Of a DNA stretch of 64,000 nucleotides, positions 37,366 to 51,261 are shown piece after piece. The stretch is from assembly GCA_029783825.1 (NCBI GenBank), contig JAREIK010004387.1:1-64000 (forward strand), in the 5' to 3' direction. The notes beneath the pieces were generated by a model. The model had not been told where the DNA came from. It did no database searches and saw nothing but the letters and a program-made list of their open reading frames with translations. The stretch is from Sapria himalayana. Taxonomy: Eukaryota; Streptophyta; Magnoliopsida; Malpighiales; Rafflesiaceae. Each line of letters opens with the position of its first letter. Position 1 is the first letter of the stretch. Position numbers and translations under genes: made by a program.

Positions 37366-37479
37366 TAGCTTTTAATTCTACTTTGCCAGTTTTCTCTTGT
37401 GACATCATCATGCAAGAATCAAATTGGGATAGAATTTAAAAACTAGTCTATTTTCGTCGTGATCATAGCATCAAATTTA

Positions 37480-37530
37480 GTGTGTACGTATATATTGCAG
37501 TATATACATATGAATATACTGAGTATATAC
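37480..37530. repeat. Short TATAC repeat, element C
   Basis: Two or three units (GTATATATTGCAGTATATAC) follow the NAT10 fragment, as at 16020-16050 of element A. Confidence 0.75.
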
Positions 37531-37539
37531 GTACATATT

Positions 37540-37650
37540 TTGTTTCAAAAATATGACCAAACTAGTGCAGTTGGAAACAACGTTACAAAGCTGTCGTTGT
37601 CAACTGTGGCTATTGGACATCGTTGTGAATGCCGGATATTGAAAATATTG
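37540..37650 (+). repeat. Dispersed ~110-bp repeat, copy 1
   Basis: The segment GTTTCAAAAATATG-CCAAACTAG ... CAAAGCTGTC recurs in the same orientation at 51105-51230. It is of normal composition and shows no clear frame shared by both copies. Its identity is unknown. Confidence 0.65.
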
Positions 37651-38526
37651 TAGGGATCCCATTATGCCCCTCGCCCCCCCACGCCCCTTACCTCTCGCCC
37701 CACGCCTCTACCTCTCGCCTATGCCTCTACCCCCCCCCCCCCCCCCCCCACTCCCCTCGCCCACTCCCCTAGCCCCTTGCTCCTTCATGGAGCTGACTAG
37801 AGGTTCGTCGAGCTAGAAGTGGAGCACACTAGAGCTAGAGGAGCTCTAGTGAGCTCCTTTGTGGAGCTCGAGGGGCTCCAGGGAGCTCCTTCGTCGAGCT
37901 CGAGGAGCTCCATCGAGCTCTACGTCGAGCTCCAGCGAGCTCCACTTCGAGCTAGCTGGAGCTATACGGAGTTCCGTGAGCTCCATGAAGGACCTCCCTG
38001 AAGCTCTATCGTGGTGCTAGTCGGAGCTCCTCGAGCTCCACGTCGAGTTCCAGCGAGCTCGAGGAGCTCCAAGGAGCTCATTCCTGGAGCTCGAGGTGCT
38101 CCGTCGAGCTCCACGTCGGGCTCCACTTCGAGCTCGCTGGAGCTCGATTGAGCTCCATGAAGGAGCTCACTGGAATTCTGACGTGGAGCTCGACAGAGCT
38201 CTAGTGAGTCCATGAAGGAGTGAGGGACGAGAGGCGAGGAGTGAGTGGTGAGCAGCAATGAGCGAGGGGTGTGGGGCGAGGCATGAGGGACTAGGGGTGA
38301 GGGGTGAGGGGCGAGCGGTCTTTTTTGTGGGAGGGGCGAAGCCATGGAAACACGAGGCGAACCCATGCCGGTGTGCCGTGCCACGGGCACCGAACCATGC
38401 CGAGTCAGGCACGGCACGGCACGACTCGTGCTTAACCCGAGCACGGGATTTTTCCATGCAGGGCTGGCCCAGGCACGGCCGAAGCGTGCCATGCCTTGTG
38501 CCGGGCCGGCCTGGTTGACATCTCTA
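37651..38526. mobile_element. GC-rich insertion with GAGCTC-rich minisatellite; possible hAT-type non-autonomous element
   Basis: This is an abrupt GC-rich island. It has a C-rich tract with a homopolymer at 37729-37749, then 37790-38215 made of many GAGCTC palindromes (GAGCTCGAGGAGCTC words), then GGGGTGAG-type repeats, then 38340-38520 with GGCACGGCACG / GGCCGGCCTGG words common in plant repeats. The ends TAGGGATCCCA (37651) and TGACATCTCTA (38526, reverse TAGAGATGTCA) are imperfectly inverted and resemble hAT termini. Flanking 8-mers do not match, so the class is tentative. Open frames on both strands are by-products of GC content. Confidence 0.4.
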
Positions 38527-38539
38527 TTTAAGAGCTACC

Positions 38540-41110
38540 ACACTTTCCACTGATTTGAAATCCATTAAAGATTAAAAAAATTAATAATTAAAAAAACTTA
38601 ACACTTTTTTTAATATACCAAGTGTTTAGATATAATATTGTGTTTAAAATATTTTTATAAATGTTAGATATATATATATAATTATATATATGTAACACTT
38701 TTATAAATAGTATATAGTATATATATCACATTTATATAAACATATTAAATATTTTATAATTATATAAAAATTTATATTTTATATAACTGTTTACAAATAT
38801 GTATAAATATTTTATATATTATATAAATGTTATATAAAAAAATATAAAAATGGATAATTTTATGTAAATGTTGTATAGATAATTATAAATATTTATACAT
38901 ATGCATAACTATTTATATATAACATTATATGTTTATATAAACATATCAATGTTTATATATAATGTAATATATATATATATATATTAAAGTATAGACATTT
39001 ATATACAATGTCATATGATTATATAAATGTATAAAAGTTTATAAATAATTTTATCTGTTGATAATATTTTTGGAGACAACAAAAATAGAACCCATAAACA
39101 TTGATTTTATTTTTTCTAAGTTACAAAAGCATAAAATATTAAGTATAATTTGTTTTATTAAGTTATAGAAGTAGAAAACATTAAGCATAAAATTTTTTTC
39201 TTAGGTTACAAAAGTAGAAAACAAAATGCATACATTTTGTATTTTAAATCTATATAACCCTAAAAATTTAAACAGTAAAATGAACAAAGTTTACACTAAC
39301 CATTTTTATTCCATTAATGGCAGATAGTCAAAATCATATAAGTGATATGAAAATAGAAGAATTAAGAAGAATATTAGGAGAAAATTAAAAAAATAAAAAC
39401 CAAATATTCTGTATATACCAGACTCTGCCATTAGTAATCAAATTGATAGAGACAGAAAGATGTATATAGTATAATAAAGGAGTGGAGCAATGATAATATT
39501 ACCTGGTAACAAGAAGAGGTAAAATTTATAGGGTGCTCCTATAGGCTAGTTATGCTTCTCCTCTCGTCCTCTTCGAAAGATAGGAAAAATGTTTAAGTGA
39601 TTGAATGCCTTAGCATTTATTTTAATGAAAACTATAAATGTTTAACTGATTGAATTTATCTCTTTTTTTTATTTAAAAAAAAGTCAAAAATATAAAAGTA
39701 AACCAAAATTATAAAAATTTAAATAAAAAAAATTAAAATGAAATAGATTTTATTTAGCAATAAATGATACTATTTCATAAATAAATTAAATAATAATATA
39801 TAATAATAAAGTATTTCATATATATATATATATATAATGGTTATAAATTTTTAAGAGTCCAATTTATTTTTTATGATTATAATGTGAAATAATTATAAAG
39901 GAATACAATTTCATATTATTTGATATTATTTATAATTTATAAAATTCTAAAAATTATTTAAAGCTAAGAAGATAAATAAAAAATGTTATAATTATTCTTT
40001 TAATAAAAAGTAAAATATTATAAGTTAATAATAAAAATCATACTCATTTGTTTAATTCTTATAAATTTCAGTAGGGACAAAAAATAAAACTTTAATTAAA
40101 ATAAGCTTAGGGTTATTTTGGTAGTACTTTTTTTCTAAGTGTTTATATGCCATAAAATAATTTTAAGTATTTTTAGGACAAAAAAATTTCATTAGTAATA
40201 TTTTAAATAATACATTTGAACCCCTAAAAAATACTTGACATATTCTTTTAATAACCACACTTAGATATTTATTTTTTAAAATCATCAAATTTTTTTTGAT
40301 GTAATTAAAACAACTATGTATTTATCTTTTAATATCAATTTATTTTCTTTTAAATTTTAATAAATATTTTAATTTTTTTTCCTAAATTTTAAAATCTTTT
40401 GGTAAATATTATTTAAATAGATTTCTAAAATCATTAAAATAATTTTATTTATTTTAAATAATATAAATATTTACTAGTTTATTCATTAATTTAGTTATTT
40501 TTGAAATTTTTTTATTTAATCATACAAAAAATTATTTTACCTTATTAGTAGTAGTAATTTTTTTGAATGTTAATTTATTAATAAAAATATCTTTAAAAAA
40601 GATTATAAATATATAATTAATTATTTAATGTTTTTTTAATATAAATTTTAATTATCATAATTAAATATTACATAAAAAATAATTTGTATATTTTAAAAAA
40701 GTTTATAATATTAAAAATAATTATTTTAGTCATTATTAATATAAATTTTTATTAGTATTTATATATATTTGAAAATATTTTTTTATAAAATCCTATTTTT
40801 ATAATTATATGAGGTAATGTGTCTTTAAAAAATCACTCATCCATTTGGCCATGACATACCTTTAATATAGAAAAGTACATAAAATATTAAAAAATATAAT
40901 ATAAAAAAAATTAAATAATTAAAGATTAGTGATAGAAATTATACCCATCCCAAATAGCTAGAAAAAAATTCCTAGAAAAATGCATATATTTTGTGAAAAT
41001 TATCATTTAAGAAATAATCGTTTGGAATAAAATATAAAATAGAAAAACAAATTAACATAATTATTTAGCAACGGAAAATGTCTCGATCTAATTAGCTAGG
41101 AAATATCTGT
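38540..41110 (-). other. AT-rich 5' region and truncated subterminal region of element C
   Basis: This is the reverse complement of 8560-10870 of element A. The leader block at 39490-39600 includes the AAGAGGTAAAATTTATAGG segment and CTTCTCCTCTCGTCC. Homology to the 5' subterminal region is lost near 41105, where AATCAATCAATT leads into the TCTA array. No gene was seen. Confidence 0.65.
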
Positions 41111-41490
41111 TTATCAATCAATCAATTCATGTTTATCTACAAATAAGTCTTACTGACTATCTATCTTTCTATCTATATATTAGTCTATCTGTTAGTTGTC
41201 TATTTGTATAACTATCAATATGTTAATATGTCTATCTATCTATATAAATATTTTCTATTATTATATCAATTAATCAATCAATCTATCTGTCTATTTGACT
41301 ATTTGTCTACTTATCTATATTTCTATCTATCAATTGTCTATCTATCTTTTTATCAATCAGTCTATCTATCTGTCTATCTATCTATCTATTTGTCTATTCA
41401 TAGATCATTCTATCTGTCTATATGGTTACCGATCTATATGTCTATTAATATATCTGTGTTTGTATTTTCATTTGTAACTATCTATATAGC

Positions 41491-41521
<31 letters not shown>

Positions 41522-42646
41522 TTATATTTATATATATATATATCTACCTATTTATATGTCTGTCTATCTATCATTTTGTCTATCTTTTTAAACTATCAAT
41601 CTGTCTAACTAACTAACTAACTATCAATCAATCTATCATTCTTTCTATTTAGATATCTGTCTATCTATCAATTTGTCAATCAATCAATCTATTATTTATT
41701 TATTTAACTCTCTATTTATCTATCTATCTATATGACTATCTATATATCTATCTATAAATCTATTTGTCTATCTGTCTATCTGTCTATCTAGCTATCTAAC
41801 TATCTATTTGTCTATATGACTATCTATCTATCTGCCTATATGTCCATTTGTGTATCTATCTATCTGTATAATTGTCGATATATCAAACTATTTATTTGTA
41901 TATCTTTCAATATGTTAATCAGTCTATCTATCTATCTGTCTATGTTTTTATCTTTCTGGTTGTCTATCTATCTATCTATCTATCTATCTGTCTATCTGTC
42001 TATCTATCTATCTGTATATTTGTCTAGTTGTCTATCTATCTATCTATCTATCTATGGGTCTATCTATTTATCCATCATTCTATATATCTGTGTATCTATC
42101 TAACTATTTGTTTATCTATATATATGTCTATTTCTGTATCTATCTATCTGCCTATCTATAGATCTATCTAATAATTTGCTTATTTGTCTTTGTATCTATC
42201 TATTTTTGTTTATTTCTATCTAACTAACTATCTATCTATCTAACTATCAATTAATCTATCTACCTATATATATAACTATTTATCTATTTTTCTATCAATC
42301 AATATATCTATCTATCTATTTATCTTTTTATCTATCTATATATCTTTCTATTTATCTATCAGGCTATCTATTTATTAATCTACATATTTATCTATCAATC
42401 TTTTTATGTATCCATACATCTATATATGCCTATCTATATATTTATCTATTAGTCTATATTTCTATCTATTTGTCTATTTATCTATCTATCTATCAATCAA
42501 TTTTGTTTATATATTTATCTATCAATAATTCTATCATTTTATTTCTTTATCTATCTATTTATCAATCTATCTACTTTACTATCTATCTATCTATATATCT
42601 ATCAATTTGTCTATAAATATATATAAGTGTAATTATTTATTTGTCA

Positions 42647-42679
<33 letters not shown>

Positions 42680-45600
42680 CATGTCTGTCTATTATCTATC
42701 TATTAATCTCTCTATCGGTATATCTGTCTATCTATATATCTCTCTATCTATTGATCTATCTATCTATATATACATTAATCATTTTATCTATCTATATTTC
42801 TATCATTCTAAGTGTCTATCTATCTATTTATATTTCGATCTATCTATATGTCTATCTATCTATCTATATATTTATCTGTCTGTCTATTTTTATTTCTACC
42901 TATTCTTTTTCTATCAATCTATCAATGTGTCTATTTTTATTTATATCAATCAGACTATCTGACTATCTGTCAATCAATCAATTAATCTATCTATCTATCT
43001 ATCCGACTTTTAGTTTATATGTCTATTTGTTTATTTATCTATCTATCTAACTATTTGTCTATATATCTATTTATCTATCTATCAATGTGTCTATCTGTCT
43101 ATCAATCAATTTGTTATCTATCTATTTGTTAATATGCCTATCTATATATATTCTTATCTATCCATATTTCTATTTATCTATCTATCTACTAGTATACATG
43201 TCTACCTGTCTACATGTCTACCTTTCTACCTCTCTAACTTTCTACCTATCTACAGGATTACCTATATACCTTCTACCTATCTATCACTTTACCTGTCAAC
43301 CTATCTATCAGTCTATCTATCTAGCTAGCTAGCTATCTATCTATTTTTCTATCTGTCTATCTATTTATATATCTATCTATCTTTCTAATTGTTTATTTGT
43401 CTATCTATCTATCTATTTATATATCTATCTTCTATCTTTATGTTTTATGTATCTATCTGTCTGTCTATCTATCAATCAATCTATCATTCTGAATATCTAT
43501 ATATCTAACTAAATTTATATCTATCCATCTATCTATATGTATATTTATAAATCAATCTATCATTATATATCTCACATTCAATCAATCAATCTATATATCT
43601 ATTTGTCTATCTATTTTCTATCTATCAGTTTATCTTCTATCTATTTATCTGTCGATCTATTTATCCATCTATCTATCCATCTATTTGTTTATCTATATAT
43701 CAATCTATTTGTCTATTAATGAATCTAGCTATCTATGTATTTAACTATCTACCTCTTAATATATCAATCTATCTGCCTATCTACATGTATATCTATCTGT
43801 ATATCAATCTATCAATTTGTCTGCCTATCTATATGTCTATCTATCTATCAGTTTATCAATCTTTTTATTTGTCAATCTGCCTATTTGACTATTTGTAAAT
43901 CTATCTATCTATCATTCCTGTCCAAATTGTCTATATGTCTTATTATCTATCTATCTATCTTTTTATTTGTCTATTTGTTTATCTGCCGATGTGTTTATCT
44001 GTTGATATGTCAAATTGCGTATCTACCTATCAATCTACCTATCAATTTATCTATCGAAATATCTATCGATCTATTTATCTATATTCATGCCTTTTTATCT
44101 ATATATATATCTATCTATCTATCGATTTGTCTATTTATCTATCTAACTATATATATATATATATATATATATCGATATATTTGTTTGACTGCCTATTTAT
44201 CTGTTTATTTTTTATCTTTCTACTATATATCTATTTGTCAATCTATTTATCTGACTATCTGTCAATCTGTTAATTTATTTTTCGATCAATATATCTGTCT
44301 ATCTGTCTACCTATCAACCTATATACCTATTTACCCGTCTGCTTGTCTGCTTGTCTAGCTATCTAGCTGTCTATCTATTTCACTATCTACCTATTTACGT
44401 GTCTAGCTATCTATTTTCTACCTATCTATCTATTTATTTATCAATCTATTTATCTATCTATCTACATGTCTACCTATCAACCTATCTACTTGTCTAGCTG
44501 TGTATCTATCTACATGTCTACCTATCTACCTCTCAACATGTCTACCTATCTTTCTATCTATCTATCTATCTACCTATCTTTTGTTTATATATCTATCTAT
44601 CTATCCATATATATATATATATATATATTTCTATTTATCTATCTGTCTATCTTTCTATCATCTATTTGTTTATCTATGTATCTGTCTTTCTATCAATCTA
44701 TTTATCTTATATGTCTATATGTCTATCTAGCTTTTAGTCTATCTATCTATCTATATATCTACTAATCTGTCTTTCTATCAATTTATTAATCTATCTATCT
44801 ATCTATCTAGCTATCTATCTGTCTATCTATATATATGTCTATTTTCCTATCTATATATATGTCTATATATCTATATGTCTATATATATATATATATCTAT
44901 CTATCTATATATTTTTCATTTTTTCTATTTGTCTGTATATCTATCTATCTATATATATATATAGTTGTCAATCTATCAATTTATCTATTTGTCAATTTGT
45001 TAATCTATTTAACTAAAGATCTATCTATCTATCTTTCTATTTGTATATATGTCTATCTTTCTATCTATGGATCTACTTTTGTACCCGACTATCTTTTGAT
45101 TATTTATTTATCAATCTATGTTTCTATCTATTTATCTATCTGTGTATCTATCTATTAGTTTATCTATTTATATCTCGATATATCAATCTTATTCTATCAA
45201 TCTATCAATCTGTCTATTTATCTATTTGTCTATCAATCTTTATATCTATCAGTCTATTTATCTATTTGTCTACCTATATATCTTTTTAACTATCTATCTA
45301 CCTATCTATGATTCTAACTTTTGTCTATCTATCTATATGTCTATCGGTCTATGTGACACTATGTCTATCAATATATTGGTGTATCTATCTATTTATATAT
45401 TATTTTCTTTCTTTCTATCTATCTGTCTAATTATCTATATGTATATCTTTAAATCAATCAATCAATCTGTCTGTCTGTCTATTGGTCGATTTGCCTATCT
45501 ATCTATCTATCTATCTGTCTATCTATCTATCTATCAATTTATCTGTCTATATATCTATGTATCGATGTATCTATGTATCTATGTATCTATCTATCTATCA

Positions 45601-46382
45601 GTCTATCTTTCTATCTATCTATTTGTCTATCTATCTATATTCATATTTATCTATCTATGTATATATCAATTTGAATTTCTTTATATTTATCAATCAATCT
45701 ATCTGACTATATGTCAATTTATTTATCAATCTATCTATCCGTCTAATTGTTTATCTATTTAATATATCCTATAAGCTTATCTATTTATCTGTATATCTGT
45801 TAAAATGTCTATCTATCTAACTATCTATCTACCTATTTATCATTCTGACTTTCTATCTATATATTTATATATTTATCTATCTATCTGACTATATTTCTAT
45901 CTACCTATTGTGTATCTACCTATCTATCTATCAATCTTTTTATCAATTTCTCTATCTATCTCTCTGTCTATCTTTCTATCTATTAATCTATTGAACTATC
46001 TGTCTGTGTATCTGTCAATGTATAAATCTATTTATCTATGTCACAATCTAACTACTTATTTGTCTATCTATCTAACTATATATCTTTATGTCTATATATC
46101 AATGCATCTATCTATTTATATCTATCTATCTATCTATTTTCTATCTATCTATCTAATCTATTTGTTTATCTAACTATTTATTTGTTTGTCTGTCTGTCTA
46201 TCTATCTATCTTTCAATTTGTCGATCTGACTATTTGTTTATTTGTTTGTCTATCTATCTATCTATTTAAATATCTATCTATCAATCGATCTATCTATCAA
46301 TCTATCTATTTATATATCTTTCTATATATCTATCTATCTATCATTCTATCTATCAAATTGTTTATCTATCTATGTGTACATC

Positions 46383-46414
<32 letters not shown>

Positions 46415-46449
46415 ATTTGTCTATTGTCTATCTATCTATCTATATGTAT

Positions 46450-46482
<33 letters not shown>

Positions 46483-46495
46483 ATGTATATCTATC

Positions 46496-46526
<31 letters not shown>

Positions 46527-47051
46527 TTCTACATATATCTGTCTATCTATCAAACAATCTATCTATGTATCTATCTATATATCCATCTAATAATCAATGT
46601 ATCTATCTATCTATCTATGTGTCTATCTATATATATGTCTAACTGATGATCTATTATGTATTTATCTATCTATTTATTTATCTATCTCTATGTATATCTA
46701 TCTATTAGTCGATCTATCTATTTGTCTATTAATCTAATTGTCTATGTTTCTATATATATATTTGTCTATCTTTCTATCTTTCTATTTATCTATCGATTCA
46801 TTTGTCTATCTATCTATCTATCTATCTATCTGTCTGTCTCTTTATTTGTTTATTTGTCTATCTATCTATCAGCCTGTCTATCTATCAATGTATCTATGTA
46901 TCTTACTATTTTTCTATCTCTCTTTGTCTCAATTTATCGATCTATCTATATTTCTATTTATCTTTCTATCTTTATCTCTATCTATCAATCTATTTATCTA
47001 TCTTTCTATCATTCTATCTATCTATCTATCATTTGTCTATCTAATTATTTA

Positions 47052-47096
<45 letters not shown>

Positions 47097-47630
47097 CAAT
47101 TTATATATCTTTCTATCTATCAATCTATTTATCTGACAATCTCATAATCTATTTTCTACCCATCTATCTTTTAATCTATCTATATGTCTATTTATCTATC
47201 TATCTATCTATATGTTTATTTATCTATCTGTCTATCATTCTATCTGACTATCTATCTATTTATCTTTCTATCTACTTGCCTATCTATCTATCTTTATATC
47301 TATCTGTCTATCTATATATTTGTATATTGAAATATATATCTATTTATATATCTGTATATCTATCTTTCTATCAAGTTATCTATCAATAAATCTATATGTC
47401 TATCTATCATTCTTTACATCTATCAATATGTTTATCTTGCTATCTGTATATCATTTTATCATTCTATGTATATATCAATCTATTTATCTTTTTAAGTATC
47501 TGTATATCTATCTATGTATATATATCTATCTATCTATCCATCTACCTATTAATGTATCTATGTTTCTATCTATAAATATATCTATTTGACTATGTATATA
47601 TCTATTAACAATCTATCTGTCTATCTATCT

Positions 47631-47676
<46 letters not shown>

Positions 47677-47897
47677 ATCTATCTATCTATCTATTTATCT
47701 ATTTGTTCATCTATCTATTTATCAATATTTTTTTATCTCTCAATCTATCTATCTAACCTATTAGTCTATCTATCTAATATCTATCTATCTATCTATTAAT
47801 TCATTTATCTATCTTACTATCTATCTATATATCTGTCTATATAAATAAAATAAGTATAAATATAAATATAAGTATAAAATAATAAATAAATATATAT

Positions 47898-47949
<52 letters not shown>

Positions 47950-48912
47950 TTATATAATAATATATATATATCAATCTTTATATCTATCTATATGTCTTTC
48001 TATATTTCTTTCATTTATCAGTCTATTTTCCCCAATTATTTATCTATATATCTATCTATCATCTGTATGTCTATCTATTTATATGTATATATGTCTATTT
48101 ATCTATCTATCTACGATCTATATTTTTCTATCAATATATCTATGTATCTACCTGTCAACAATCCATCTATCTATCTGTATATTTATCTATCTATCTATCT
48201 ATCTATCTATCTGTATATTTATCAATCTATCTATTTTTTTAGATATCTATCTTTCTATTTGTCTATCTATCTGTTTATTCTGTTTATATGTCAATCTTCT
48301 ATATATCTAACTATCTATCTTTCTATCTGTGATACTGTCTCTCAATCTATATGTTTATCTAGTCCTATCTATCTATATGTCTAACTATTTATCTTTCTAT
48401 TTGTCGATTTGTCTCTCAATCTATAGTCTATCTATTTATCTATCTATCTAACAATCTATATATCAATCAATCATATCTTAATTTATATCTATCTATCTAT
48501 TTGTCTAAATTTCTCTCTATAAATTTGTCTATCTATCCATCTCTTTATCTGTCAACTATCTATCTTTCTATATGTCTATATTTCTATCTATTTTACAATC
48601 CATTTATTTGTCTATCTATCAATCTATCTATGTATCTACCTATCTATCGTTATTTGTCTTTCTCTATGTCTATCTATCTCTCTATCAATTTGCTATTTAT
48701 CTACCAACTATCTAACTATTTTTATATCAATCTATCTATCTAAATTATATCTATCAATATATCTATTTGTCTATCTTTCTATTTGGTCAATTTGTCAATC
48801 TTAACTATCTATTTATTTGTTTGTCTAACTATCATTCTTAATATCTATCTATAGTTTATCCATTATATGTTTATAATTCTATCATTTCATGTGTTTATCT
48901 ATCTATTATCTT

Positions 48913-48946
<34 letters not shown>

Positions 48947-50129
48947 CTATTTATTTATCTATTTATCTATCTATGTGTATATCTATCTATCTATTTGTCC
49001 ATATATCTATCTATTTATCTATCAGTCTATATGTCAATTTGTCAATCTCTCTATATATCTCTTTATCTATTTATATTTCTATCAGTCTATATGTCAATTT
49101 GTCAATCTCTCTATATACTCTTTATCTATTTATATTTCTATCTGTCTATTTATCTATCTATCTATCATTCGATCTTTCTATTAGTCTATCTATCCATTTA
49201 TCTATTTTTCAATCAATCAATCAATCATTTAAATAATCAATCTATCTATTTTTCTATCTATAAATCTATCTGTCTGTCTATTAGTTTATCTGTATATATA
49301 TCTCTCTCTATCTATCTTTCTAACTATCTATCTTTCTAACTATCTAACTATCTACCAGTCAACTTGTCTACATGTACACCTATCTACCAGTCTTCATGTC
49401 TACTTGTTTATCTTTCTACTTGTCTACCTATCATCCTATCTACTTGTATTCCTGACTACCTATCTACCTATCTATATGTCTACCTGTCTACTTGTCTAAC
49501 TATCTTACTATCTAACTATTTATGTGTCTATGTGTCTATCTATCTATCTATCGAATTGTCTATCTGTCTATCTGTTTATCTGTCTATTTGTCTACCAGTA
49601 TTCCATTCTGCCTGCATACCTATCTACCCGTATACATGTCTTTATGTCTTTCTGTCTATGTATCTACCTATATGTCTATATGTCTATCTATCAATGTATC
49701 CTTTTATCTATTTGCCTTTTTGTATCTATCTATCTATCTATATATGCAAGTATCTATCTATTTAAATATCTATCTATTTGTCTATCTATCTAACTAACTA
49801 TCTATCTATCTAAGTATCTTTTTGTCTATCAGCCTATTTATCTATCTATCTATCTATCTGTCTGTCTGTCTATCTATCAGTCAATTTGTCTATGTATCTA
49901 TGTGTCTATTAATCTATTTGTCTATCTATCTATTTATATATCTATCTATCTATCGATTTATCTTTCTATATGTCAATCTATCTAATTATCAAAATATTTA
50001 TTTATATGTCTATCTATCTGTATATCTACCTGTCTATCTATCTATTCGACTATCTTTTTATTTGTCTATCTATCTATCTATTTGTATATCTTTCTATCTA
50101 TCTATCAATTTAACTATTTAAATATTTAT

Positions 50130-50167
<38 letters not shown>

Positions 50168-50358
50168 ATCTATCTATCTATTTTTATACCTATTTATCTA
50201 TCTATCTATCAATATGTCAATTTTTGTATCTGTCAATCTATATATCTAATTATCTATCAATCTGTATATATATATATATATATCTATCTTTTTATCTATC
50301 GTTATATCTGTCTATCTATCTATCTGTCCATCTTTTTATCTATCTTTCTATATCTCAA

Positions 50359-50426
<68 letters not shown>

Positions 50427-51050
50427 TCTATATGCTATCTCTCTATCTATATAATTTTCTATCTTTATGTCTATCAATATATGTGTCTATCAATTTATAT
50501 GTCTATCTTTTCAATCTGTCTATCTTTCTATCTGTCTATCAATTTATATGTCTATCTTTTCAATATTTCTATCTTTCTATCTGTCTATCTTTCTATCTGT
50601 CTATCTTTCTATCTGTCTATCTGTCTATCTATCTATTTATTTATCTATCTATGTATCTATTTGTCTATCTGTCTATTTGTATATCAGTCTAACTGTCTAT
50701 CTATCTATATTTTTATGTGTCTTATCTTTATCTTTTTATCTATATATATATATATATGTATGTATGTGTGTAATATCTATAATATCTATCTTTCTATCTA
50801 TTTGTCTAACTATATATTTTCTATCTGTCTATCAATCTATTAATCAAAGAATCAATCTATTAATCAAATTATTTATCTTTCTAACTAACTAACTATCTAT
50901 CTTTGTATTTTCTATCTATCTATAATATCTATAATATTAGTCTTTTTTTCTTTTTTTCTATCTATATATTTTTCTATCTGTCTATCTTTTTTTCTTTCAA
51001 TATGGTTATCAATCTATGTGGCTATCTAATGATATGTATATCTTTTTATC
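41111..51050. repeat. Long degenerate (TCTA)n microsatellite array 3
   Basis: This is the largest array, ~9.9 kb. Embedded simple repeats include (TG)n at 47056-47087, (AT)n at 47637-47672, 47905-47970, 50128-50165 and 50361-50423, and TCTACCTG/TCTACATG-rich zones near 43190-43330, 44460-44550 and 49350-49500. The long open frames are repeat translation. No gene was found. Confidence 0.97.
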
Positions 51051-51104
51051 GTGTTTTGTACTAAACTATTTCATTCATAATAACAAATTTAAAAATTAAG
51101 TCGG

Positions 51105-51230
51105 GTTTCAAAAATATGCCCAAACTAGCATGTCTGGAAATAATGTGGCAAAGCTGTCATTGTGAAAGGCAGCCATTGCCAGGCTGTTACTTTTTTAAAA
51201 TCATAGGTCGACATTATGAATGTCGGCTTT
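51105..51230 (+). repeat. Dispersed ~110-bp repeat, copy 2
   Basis: This matches 37540-37650 with many substitutions (GTTTCAAAAATATGCCC, GGCAAAGCTGTC). The identity is unknown. Confidence 0.62.
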
Positions 51231-51261
51231 ATAGAATCAGTTTAACAAAACAAAACAAAAG

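Larger units (their letters stand above)
36595..41110 (-). mobile_element. Element C, gene-less CACTA derivative, reverse strand, cut by B and by array 3
   Basis: Read from right to left it has a truncated 5' subterminal region (41100-40930), the AT-rich 5' region (40900-38540, with the leader block AATATTACCTGGTAACAAGAAG at 39500 matching 9900 of A), a GC-rich insertion, a short dispersed repeat, a NAT10 fragment and TATAC repeats. It lacks both transposon genes. The right end runs into the TCTA array before reaching a CACTA terminus. The left end is interrupted by the 5' terminus of B. Confidence 0.7.

Noticed and set aside
37819..38553. Several frames in the GC-rich island
   Set aside because: They overlap on both strands and encode repeat-derived Ser/Leu/Glu or Arg/Pro-rich text; high GC explains the lack of stops.
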